Below are positions 1 through 5,350 of a DNA stretch of 12,412 nucleotides, piece after piece; positions within the stretch are counted from its first letter, which is position 1, and each line of letters begins with the position of its first letter. The notes under the pieces were generated by a model, which saw only the letters and a program-made list of their open reading frames with translations, was not told the origin of the DNA and did no database searches. Position numbers and translations under genes: made by a program. The stretch lies in NCBI GenBank assembly GCA_947630415.1, contig CANRHM010000032.1:1-12412 (forward strand). Direction: 5' to 3'. The stretch is from an uncultured Bacilli bacterium (GTDB taxonomy: Bacteria > Bacillota_I > Bacilli_A > RF39 > UBA660).

Positions 1-453
1 TTCATAAGTATTAACTTTAGTTTTCTTTCCAAATGGTACATTAAATTCATTCTTACTGTTAACTCTATATAAGCCATTAAAGCAAGCTTTATTTAGATAA
101 ATAGTACGAGCTGCTCTTTTGTAATCTGCTAATTTGTTAAATTTTCTTTTATCTCTATCTAAATTTCTAATTTTATAATAATATTCCTCTGAATGTTCAG
201 TTTCATGGTGATTTAATTCTCTACACATTGCTTCAAACTTTTTTTCATCTTTAATACATTCATATACATTCATAAGTTCTACATTAAAATCATTAATAAC
301 TGCTTTTTTAGGTGATAATTCAAATAATAATGCTCCTCCACCTACAAATGGTTCATAATAAGTATTAAATTCATCTGGAATATATTGTTTTAATTTATCA
401 ATTATCTGTCTTTTGCCACCAGCCCATTTTACAAATGGTTTTCCTTTAATCAT
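1..453 (-). CDS. Dam-family DNA adenine-N6 methyltransferase, N-terminal part (3' end beyond window)
   Basis: Transfers a methyl group from S-adenosylmethionine to adenine in DNA; the nearest well-known relatives (Dam, DpnM) modify GATC. The frame opens at ATG 453 and is open for 151 codons to the window edge, over half of a usual family length near 270-285. Residues 6-13 (FVKWAGGK) are the family's N-terminal SAM-site signature, followed by EPFVGGGA near residue 36 (motif I). Near the edge comes a CFNGLYR stretch and FNVPFG, hallmarks of the Dam/DpnM group. The DPPY catalytic motif would lie off the left edge, so activity and specificity cannot be confirmed. A GAGGT Shine-Dalgarno lies about ten bases before the ATG. 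The gene follows a membrane-protein/TIR pair but is separated from it by a hairpin terminator. A cognate restriction enzyme could lie further left; alternatively this is an orphan methylase from a phage or mobile element. Family call is firm; GATC specificity is inference. Confidence 0.9.
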   Translation of the reverse strand, partial: MIKGKPFVKWAGGKRQIIDKLKQYIPDEFNTYYEPFVGGGALLFELSPKKAVINDFNVELMNVYECIKDEKKFEAMCRELNHHETEHSEEYYYKIRNLDRDKRKFNKLADYKRAARTIYLNKACFNGLYRVNSKNEFNVPFGKKTKVNTYE

Positions 454-490
454 AATTAACCCAACCTCATTTCTGAATAATACTATGTTT

Positions 491-521
491 CATAAAATAA
501 AATGGACTAGCAAATAGTCCA
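491..521 (-). terminator. Intrinsic terminator after the TIR/membrane operon
   Basis: A perfect 7-bp stem (TGGACTA / TAGTCCA, 503-509 with 515-521) with a 5-base loop is followed on the minus strand by TTTTATTTTATG. It begins immediately after the TAG stop of the membrane-protein gene and separates it from the methyltransferase gene. Confidence 0.8.
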
Positions 522-920
522 CTAAATTAAATTAATGATTGGAACTGCTATGTAAATAATCATAAATATTATAGATATAATTCTTTCATATATTGAGAGA
601 GATGTTAAAACAGATATTCTTTTCCATTCTTCTTTAAATAAATAGCCAAAATCTTCTTCAAATTCATTGATAATATCAAATTTAATTTTGTTCCTTTTAC
701 AATAATTTAAAATGGATAGAAACCATATTACACAAATTACTATGCCTATCATTGTTCCAATAATTATATTGGATAATTCTTTAATAGTTAAAATATATGA
801 TAAAAATGCTAAATTTATTGTTAAATATATATTATTTTGTGTAATCCGTTTATCACTATTTTTTTCTGCTGAATCAATCATAATTTTATACTGTTCAAAT
901 TTTATGTCCTCTTTTTTCAT
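522..920 (-). CDS. Small RipA-family / SLATT-like three-helix membrane protein, candidate effector partner of the TIR protein
   Basis: A 132-residue protein with a charged N-terminal helix (residues 6-28, containing EQYKIMIDSAEKNSDKR), two closely spaced membrane segments (about 29-46 and 51-72), a soluble charged stretch (73-108) and a third membrane segment (about 112-132) ending at the C-terminus. The N-terminal pattern, EQYK then a small/charged helix leading into a hydrophobic xLTIN segment, is what I recall of the RipA family of oligomeric membrane proteins. These resemble SLATT proteins, which are proposed pore-forming effectors in nucleotide-signal defence systems. Its ATG overlaps the TGA of the TIR gene (ATGA), so the two are translationally coupled and probably work together. 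By inference, the TIR product would trigger this protein to permeabilise the membrane. No enzymatic motif is visible. Family assignment is from memory of sequence patterns, not from a search. Confidence 0.7.
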   Translation of the reverse strand: MKKEDIKFEQYKIMIDSAEKNSDKRITQNNIYLTINLAFLSYILTIKELSNIIIGTMIGIVICVIWFLSILNYCKRNKIKFDIINEFEEDFGYLFKEEWKRISVLTSLSIYERIISIIFMIIYIAVPIINLI

Positions 921-1297
921 ATTCTATCCAACCAATTTTTAATATTCTCCCAACTCCATTTCACAATTGTTACATCATCTAGTTCTTCTGGTAAATTAAA
1001 GTTTGTATCATTATTATGTCCCCATATTCCTCTACAAGGTACAAACTCTTCTTTTGCACAATTAATTTCCCATAATTGACCACTTGCTTTTTTTGTATTT
1101 TGAGTTACTATAGCAATTAATCCATCACAACTTTTAATTTTCGTTCTACATTTTGTTTTCCATTCAGAATCCCAAGGCTCTTTTACAGACATATCCACAA
1201 ATTCAAATGGACTATTATCATTTCTTGCTTGTCCAACTAGAAAATCTCTTAAATTACTATCTTCTACTGCAAAACTAATAAAAATTCTTTTTTTCAT
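917..1297 (-). CDS. TIR-domain protein of the ThsB-like (DUF1863/MTH538) group
   Basis: A stand-alone TIR domain of 126 residues. TIR proteins of this group cleave NAD+ and, in Thoeris systems, make a cyclic ADP-ribose signal that activates a partner effector after phage infection. Visible marks: strand A (RIFISFA, residues 4-10), then FLVGQARN (19-26) and SPFEFVD (29-35), both typical of this subgroup. SCDGLIAIVTQNT (56-68) follows, and then GQLWEI (73-78), in which E77 occupies the position of the catalytic TIR glutamate. The C-terminal part (residues 100-126) is a short extension with two Trp. A GAAAGGA Shine-Dalgarno lies about 8 bases before the ATG. It is the first gene of a two-gene operon with the membrane protein at 522-920. 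Usual Thoeris ThsA partners (sirtuin-SLOG or macro domain) are not in the window, so it is not canonical Thoeris. Enzymatic activity is inferred from the conserved Glu. Confidence 0.85.
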   Translation of the reverse strand: MKKRIFISFAVEDSNLRDFLVGQARNDNSPFEFVDMSVKEPWDSEWKTKCRTKIKSCDGLIAIVTQNTKKASGQLWEINCAKEEFVPCRGIWGHNNDTNFNLPEELDDVTIVKWSWENIKNWLDRI

Positions 1298-1346
1298 ATT
1301 ATCAATCCTTTCTCACTACTTAAAAGTTCACACTAACCCTGTTTAC

Positions 1347-1355
1347 ATTATACCA
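1347..1355 (-). promoter_or_regulatory. TG-extended -10 promoter of the TIR/membrane operon
   Basis: Minus-strand TGGTATAAT is a perfect extended -10 (TATAAT at 1352-1347, TG at 1355-1354). No good -35 sits 16-18 bases upstream. That space is occupied by the neighbouring gene's terminator hairpin, so the extended -10 probably carries recognition. The TIR ATG lies about 50 bases downstream. Confidence 0.65.
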
Positions 1356-1386
1356 CATAAAAAGACATTTTTCTTCAAAATGTCTT
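1356..1386 (-). terminator. Intrinsic terminator after the LysM gene
   Basis: A perfect 10-bp inverted repeat (1362-1371 with 1377-1386, 5-base loop) reads on the minus strand as a hairpin followed by a TTTTT run. It starts 25 bases after the LysM stop codon and isolates the TIR operon from LysM transcription while overlapping the operon's promoter region. It lies on the island side of the breakpoint near 1437. Confidence 0.85.
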
Positions 1387-1411
1387 AATTTTCATCAATA
1401 TTTTAAATATA

Positions 1412-2440
1412 TTACTCATTATTCCCCATAAAAATTCTATCCCCGCTTTGTACCATATAAGTAATATAATCCACGGGATTACTAGTTGGAATCTTTAAAA
1501 CCTGACCTATCGTTAAGGTATTAGAAGTTAGATTGTTTACTTGTTTGATAGAATCCACCGTAGTGTTGTACCTTCTAGCAATGGCATATAAGGTGTCTCC
1601 ACTTTGAACCACATAATCAAATGTATTTTCAAGGCTCTTCGTAGGAAGGGTTAAGACTTGACCTATCCCTAGCGTATTACTCGTTAAATTGTTAAGCCGC
1701 TTAATCTCATCCACCGTGGTATTATAACGTCTTGCAATCGCATACAAGGTATCCCCACTTTGTACTGTGTATGAAATATAACCTTCGTTTTCGATTGTTG
1801 GTATTTTTAAAATTTGACCAATCTGTAAGGTATCACTCGTTAAATTATTGAGACTTTTAATGGCATCGACCGTCGTATTAAAACGTCTTGCGATTTGATA
1901 TAAGGTATCGCCTCGTTGTACAGTATAAGTAAGATTATTGTCACTTGGAGGAGTGGACGGAACATCTTCTGGAAGAGCGCAAGGATTTAAGTTTCCATAA
2001 AGTGAATTAAGAACATTCCAAGTGGTATCGTTTACGACTCCACTTGCCGTGATATCGTTATTGTATTGAAAACGTTTAACGGCATTTTGTGTTTCCAAAT
2101 CAAAAGTATCGTTGATCGGTCCTGTATAGTACAAAAGGGCTTTTAATTTGGTCTTAAGATCTGAAACATAGTTTCCGGTAGAACCTAAACTTAAAGTAGG
2201 TAAAAGACTAATCGGAGCTATTTGTGGTTCGGTATACTCGTTAAGGGCATCCCACGTTTGTCTTGTTACAATTCCAGTAGGATCTAGTCCTACTTGTTTT
2301 TGAAAAGCCATAACTCCTTCTTCAACACTTCTTCCAAAGCTTCCTGTGATTACCGCATTGTAGTAACCTAAGCGTTTTAACTTTTCTTCTAGAATTTTAA
2401 CGTCATCCCCCGTCATGCCATATTGTAATTCTTGATACAT
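1412..2440 (-). CDS. Peptidoglycan-binding protein: two PG_binding_1 domains, three LysM repeats and a truncated fourth
   Basis: Binds peptidoglycan; no catalytic domain is present. Counting from the chosen ATG at 2440: two PG_binding_1-type modules (about 4-68 and 82-148, each with a GxxGxxV..L..L start and an AVxxFQ core), a Pro/Ser linker (about 157-169), and LysM repeats at about 171-215, 223-267 and 275-319. Each LysM has V-Q-x-G-D-T-L-Y then IARR and ends IGQ-x-L. A fourth begins at 327 but after VQSGD switches to an unrelated tail RIFMGNNE and stops, so the original C-terminus is lost. There is no signal peptide, as in mother-cell spore proteins such as SafA. The upstream in-frame ATG at 2452 lacks a Shine-Dalgarno, whereas GGGTGAG sits just before 2440, with a short 3-4-base spacing. 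Divergent from the cortex-lytic enzyme at 2512. Domain content is certain; a spore role is inference. Confidence 0.9.
   Translation of the reverse strand: MYQELQYGMTGDDVKILEEKLKRLGYYNAVITGSFGRSVEEGVMAFQKQVGLDPTGIVTRQTWDALNEYTEPQIAPISLLPTLSLGSTGNYVSDLKTKLKALLYYTGPINDTFDLETQNAVKRFQYNNDITASGVVNDTTWNVLNSLYGNLNPCALPEDVPSTPPSDNNLTYTVQRGDTLYQIARRFNTTVDAIKSLNNLTSDTLQIGQILKIPTIENEGYISYTVQSGDTLYAIARRYNTTVDEIKRLNNLTSNTLGIGQVLTLPTKSLENTFDYVVQSGDTLYAIARRYNTTVDSIKQVNNLTSNTLTIGQVLKIPTSNPVDYITYMVQSGDRIFMGNNE
1430..1925 (-). repeat. Tandem LysM-coding repeats (three full, one broken)
   Basis: Three LysM units repeat with a period of about 156 bases. The second and third are most alike, sharing an 18-residue core from QSGDTLY to NTTVD. 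The fourth copy keeps the TATCCCC-CTTTGTAC stretch (1438-1453) seen in copy two at about 1751-1767 and diverges completely to the left of 1438. Confidence 0.75.
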
Positions 2441-2496
2441 AAACTCACCCATTAAAGGATATGTATTTATATTTTCTTCTATGAATATACTAAACT

Positions 2497-2502
2497 GAGG
2501 TG
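2497..2502 (+). promoter_or_regulatory. Shine-Dalgarno GAGGTG deciding the start at 2512
   Basis: GAGGTG is followed by a 9-base gap and then ATG 2512. The GTG at 2500 is part of the Shine-Dalgarno itself and has no ribosome site of its own, so it is not the start although it is in frame. Confidence 0.8.
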
Positions 2503-2511
2503 ACTACTATT

Positions 2512-3726
2512 ATGGCAAACGGTTTTCTAAAAGTAAATGTCTATAGTGGAAGTGTAGCAAATCCTGTGAAAAATGCGAAAGTGGAAGTATTAAAAGACGA
2601 AAGTGTTCTTTTTTCACTTGTAACCGATGAAAATGGACAGACCAATACAATTACCCTCCCTACGGTAGATAAAAGTTATTCGGAAGAAGAACAACACGAA
2701 GTACGTCCTTATGAGACCTATGATTTAAAAGTAAGTGCCTTAGGACTTACTTCTACTTTGATCGAAGGCGTGCAAATTTTTGATGGTATTACTTCCCTCC
2801 AAAATGTTTATCTATCTTCGATTGACGACAACGAACAACAAGATGAAAGCACCATTACTCCCAACACCTTATGGGGAAATTATCCTCCCAACAATTTAGA
2901 AGGAGAAACCCCTTCGGATATTGCCCCTATTCTTTTAAGAAGTGTGGTGGTCCCTCCTACTATTGTGGTCCACGATGGTGTCCCTAGTAATTCGAATGCT
3001 CCTAACTACACAGTGCCTTTTACCGACTATATCAAAAATGTAGCCAGCAGTGAAATCTATACTACTTGGCCAGAGGAAACGATTAGAGCCAATGTTCTTG
3101 CGATTATTTCTTTTACTCTAAACCGAATCTATACCGAATGGTACCGTAGTAGAGGTTATGATTTTACGATTACATCTACTACTAGTTATGATCAGAAATA
3201 TACACGCAATGGAACTATTTTTGAACCTATTTCCAAAGTGGTAGATGACATCTTTAATCAATATATCCGTATTGGTTACCGAATGGAACCTCTCCTTGCT
3301 CATTATAAAAGTGACACTTCCGAAAAAGGCTTTTTAAGTCAATGGGGTTCTAAAGAGTTAGGTGACAAAGGCTATAGTGCCTTAGAAATTCTTCGTTACT
3401 ACTATGGAAATAATGCCAATATTTACGAAGCGGAAACGTCTGGAAGTTACCCCTACTCGTTTACCGAAACCTTAAAAGAAGGTGATTGTAGCATCGATGT
3501 ATACGTTCTTCAAAACTCCCTTAACTATATAAGGGGAAGTTATCCAGGCATTCCTAAAATTTCCAATCCCTCCGGTTACTTTGATAGTGCTACTAAAGAT
3601 GCTGTTCGCACTTTTCAAAAAGTCTTTTCGCTATCCCAGACAGGTAATGTAGATTATGCAACCTGGTATAAGATTTCTTATATCTTAACGGCGGTCGAAG
3701 ATTTAACTGAAAGCATCTACAATTAA
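2512..3726 (+). CDS. SleC-like spore cortex-lytic protein (SpoIID-type catalytic region plus peptidoglycan-binding domain)
   Basis: Predicted peptidoglycan hydrolase of the kind that degrades spore cortex at germination; SpoIID-family domains are lytic transglycosylases. From ATG 2512 (404 residues): residues 4-102 are a CarboxypepD-regulatory-like beta-sandwich (GFLKVNVYSG, then VTDENGQTNT, ending GVQIFDGITSLQNV), as at the N-terminus of SleC proteins. Residues about 168-305 are SpoIID-like: YIKNVASSEIYTTWPEE, with E181 as candidate catalytic acid, then LNRIYTEWYRSRGYDF, GFLSQWGS and ALEILRYYYGN. Residues about 325-390 are a PG_binding_1 domain (DVYVLQNSLN, AVRTFQ). No signal peptide, unlike secreted hydrolases but as expected for mother-cell synthesis. 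Divergent from the LysM gene with a 71-base gap between starts. In some relatives a protease activates the enzyme by clipping; no such cleavage site can be assigned here. Family confidence is high; germination timing is inferred. Confidence 0.88.
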   Translation: MANGFLKVNVYSGSVANPVKNAKVEVLKDESVLFSLVTDENGQTNTITLPTVDKSYSEEEQHEVRPYETYDLKVSALGLTSTLIEGVQIFDGITSLQNVYLSSIDDNEQQDESTITPNTLWGNYPPNNLEGETPSDIAPILLRSVVVPPTIVVHDGVPSNSNAPNYTVPFTDYIKNVASSEIYTTWPEETIRANVLAIISFTLNRIYTEWYRSRGYDFTITSTTSYDQKYTRNGTIFEPISKVVDDIFNQYIRIGYRMEPLLAHYKSDTSEKGFLSQWGSKELGDKGYSALEILRYYYGNNANIYEAETSGSYPYSFTETLKEGDCSIDVYVLQNSLNYIRGSYPGIPKISNPSGYFDSATKDAVRTFQKVFSLSQTGNVDYATWYKISYILTAVEDLTESIYN

Positions 3727-3757
3727 AAAAGCTATGGGTTTAAGTATCCATAGTTTT
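3727..3757. terminator. Bidirectional intrinsic terminator between convergent genes
   Basis: Stem CTATGG/CCATAG (3732-3737 with 3748-3753) is extended by a G-U pair and four A-T pairs. It has A-rich and T-rich flanks on both sides, so each strand has a hairpin plus U-run. It lies directly after the TAA at 3726 and overlaps the stop of the minus-strand gene at 3756. Confidence 0.85.
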
Positions 3758-4541
3758 ATTTCTTTTGTAAAATTTTTCCTTTTTCTTTACTAAACAACGA
3801 AGGTAATAGACTTCGATTAATATAAAGTTCTTTGGCAAGATCCTCTACAAAATGGCAATCTTTTTTAGGAGATTCATCACTACTCGTCCATTTTAAACTG
3901 TCTTGAAGAGCACCCATATTTTCTCCCAATTGATAAGTAATAGAAAAACTGCTATCTTTCATAAAGTAGGTACTTCCTCCAGCCAATCTCAAAGTAGACA
4001 ACTCATTTAATATATCGCCACTTATTTTTGTAAACAAGGTATGTGTTCCATCCCCTACTACTTGCGCCTCTCTTAAAGTGTTGTAAGCGTTAAAGAAATC
4101 TTGATGGCAATATAACAAATCTAAATACTTTCTTATTAGTTCAGGATCTAACTTTAAAGCATCTGTAGCCTCTTCATCATAATACCATTTTGATTTAGTA
4201 AAGACACGATAAAAAAGGTGATCTTCCGTTTTGTAAATATTTAAGACAGCTCCTTTTTCAGCACGAAGTGGATTAGGTATTAAAAAAGTTACTTTTTGTG
4301 CTTTCTTTGAGTCTTCTTCTAAAACCGTACTATCATATAAAGCATAGGATGAAATAGGTAGACGAGGTAATGATACTAAATCTTTTTGAAAAGATAAGTA
4401 AGCCTTATTAAAGATCGTTACCAAATCAAAAAGTGAAATACTATTAGAATAATCAATAGATTGTTCCTTTTGAATGCAAGATGTTTCTGTTAAAGTAGTA
4501 GCCAAATTATAATTATATTTAAAATTCTCCATAGACTTCAT
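3756..4541 (-). CDS. Hypothetical protein, 258-261 residues, not recognised
   Basis: I do not recognise a family. The protein appears soluble: no signal peptide, no membrane segment, mixed composition with many Leu, Ser, Asp and Glu. The N-terminal 60 residues are helical and polar; the middle (about 80-130) has beta-like stretches (KVTFLIPNPL, AVLNIYKT, LFYRVFTK, KWYYDEE). A Gly-rich turn (LAGGSTYFMKDSSFSITYQLG) lies near residue 190. Two ATGs three codons apart (4541 and 4532) are possible. The AAAGGAG Shine-Dalgarno is only two bases before the first and about eleven before the second, so neither is ideal. It has its own promoter at 4588-4616 and its own terminator, so it is a single-gene unit between the cortex-lytic gene and a divergent MBL-fold gene. 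It could be an accessory or spore protein, but nothing in the sequence shows it. Confidence 0.75.
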   Translation of the reverse strand: MKSMENFKYNYNLATTLTETSCIQKEQSIDYSNSISLFDLVTIFNKAYLSFQKDLVSLPRLPISSYALYDSTVLEEDSKKAQKVTFLIPNPLRAEKGAVLNIYKTEDHLFYRVFTKSKWYYDEEATDALKLDPELIRKYLDLLYCHQDFFNAYNTLREAQVVGDGTHTLFTKISGDILNELSTLRLAGGSTYFMKDSSFSITYQLGENMGALQDSLKWTSSDESPKKDCHFVEDLAKELYINRSLLPSLFSKEKGKILQKK

Positions 4542-4587
4542 TTCTCCTTTTTATAAACTGAAAAGAATCTCTTTGATTTGTTTTTAT

Positions 4588-4616
4588 ATTATAGACATTT
4601 ATTAGGATTTTGTAAA
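4588..4616 (-). promoter_or_regulatory. SigmaA-type promoter of the hypothetical gene
   Basis: Minus-strand TTTACA (4616-4611), a 17-base spacer and a perfect TATAAT (4593-4588), about 50 bases before the start codon. It is back-to-back with the promoter of the plus-strand MBL gene. Confidence 0.8.
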
Positions 4617-4642
4617 GTTTTTTAGAAGTTAAAAAATAGTCG

Positions 4643-4651
4643 TGCTATAAT
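4643..4651 (+). promoter_or_regulatory. TG-extended -10 promoter of the MBL gene
   Basis: TGCTATAAT is a perfect extended -10. The -35 region (around 4621-4628, TTTAGAAG) is poor. GAAAGGAA at about 4671-4678 is the Shine-Dalgarno for ATG 4687. Confidence 0.7.
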
Positions 4652-4686
4652 AATGATAAGAAATCATATAGAAAGGAATTACTTTA

Positions 4687-5325
4687 ATGAAAGATAAAAT
4701 TAGTATTAATACCCAAAGTAGTATTCGTCTTGATCTAGATGCTATCTTCTATTTTGACCCTTTTCAAATTAAAGAGGAAAAACACGATGCCGATTATATT
4801 TTTATTACCCATGATCATTATGATCACTTCGATATTCCTTCCATTTTAAATATCAAAAAAGAAGGAACGAAACTGATCTATCCTAAAAGTATATCATTAC
4901 AAGGACTAGAAGATGCATTCACTAAAGAAAACTTAGTTCCTGTAGAGCCTATGAAAACATACAACATTGGTTCCTACACCTTTGATACTATTTCTAGTTA
5001 CAACTTAAATAAACCTTTTCATCCCAAAGAAAAAAATTATGTAGGCTATCTTTTAAAATATCAGGAAGAAACTATTTTAGTAACAGGTGATACGGACTTG
5101 ACGGAAGAAGTTAAAAATATTTCTTGTACTGTTGCTTTCGTTCCCATTGGAGGATTTTATACCATGGATTATAAGGAAGCAAGTGCTTTAGTTAATACCC
5201 TTCATCCTAAACTAGTTATTCCTACCCATTACGGCAGCATTGTAGGTACCTACCAAGATGGTGAAAAGTTTAAAAAGGTATTGGATCCGTCTATTACTTG
5301 TGTACTCAAAATAAAAGAGCAATAA
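4687..5325 (+). CDS. Small metallo-beta-lactamase-fold hydrolase, UlaG-like branch
   Basis: A zinc-dependent hydrolase fold; substrate not predictable. The 212 residues carry the metal motif THDHYDH (H42, D44-position His, D46, H47 in the HxHxDH pattern), GDTD (D135 as bridging aspartate) and PTHYG (H181). An additional H112 in FHPKEKNYVGYLL lies where UlaG-like and related L-ascorbate-6-P lactonase or phosphodiesterase relatives have HP...GYLI. Length fits the compact single-domain UlaG-like proteins, without the extra domains of RNase J or tRNase Z. It starts at ATG 4687 with GAAAGGAA upstream and an extended -10 promoter of its own. It is monocistronic and ends in a shared terminator with the convergent metallopeptidase gene. 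All expected metal ligands are present, so it is probably active. The physiological reaction is unknown. Confidence 0.85.
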   Translation: MKDKISINTQSSIRLDLDAIFYFDPFQIKEEKHDADYIFITHDHYDHFDIPSILNIKKEGTKLIYPKSISLQGLEDAFTKENLVPVEPMKTYNIGSYTFDTISSYNLNKPFHPKEKNYVGYLLKYQEETILVTGDTDLTEEVKNISCTVAFVPIGGFYTMDYKEASALVNTLHPKLVIPTHYGSIVGTYQDGEKFKKVLDPSITCVLKIKEQ

Positions 5326-5350
5326 CTTAAGACAAGTTTGCTCTTTTTTG
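5313..5350. terminator. Bidirectional terminator overlapping both convergent stop codons
   Basis: A 10-bp perfect stem (AAAAGAGCAA 5313-5322 with TTGCTCTTTT 5338-5347), plus an inner AACTT/AAGTT pairing, is flanked by T-runs on either strand. The MBL stop (5323-5325) and the metallopeptidase stop (5327-5329) both lie inside the hairpin loop. Confidence 0.85.

Larger units (their letters stand above)
1..1437. other. Putative acquired AT-rich defence island (right part)
   Basis: This block is clearly AT-richer than the rest of the window (about 25% versus 35% GC by eye over several lines). It holds only defence-type genes (DNA methylase, RipA-like membrane protein, TIR) and ends exactly where the fourth LysM repeat of the next gene loses similarity to its sister repeats. 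No integrase, transposase, terminal inverted repeat or direct repeat is visible, and the left boundary is outside the window. The mode of arrival is therefore unknown and the island call is inference from composition, gene content and the truncated neighbour. Confidence 0.5.

Noticed and set aside
712..942. 76-codon plus-strand ORF
   Set aside because: Lies antisense across the RipA-like gene and the TIR end, has no ribosome site, and its hydrophobic look is the complement of AT-rich membrane codons.
917..1297. Canonical Thoeris ThsB with ThsA
   Set aside because: No sirtuin-SLOG, macro or other known ThsA protein is present in the window; only a small membrane protein is coupled to the TIR gene.
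1430..1925. Regularly spaced similar sequences considered as a CRISPR array
   Set aside because: The repeats are in frame, with a period of about 156 bases, and translate to LysM domains; not short identical repeats with unique spacers.
3118..3303. 61-codon minus-strand ORF
   Set aside because: Fully antisense inside the cortex-lytic gene, whose protein shows clear family motifs there; no ribosome site or domain.
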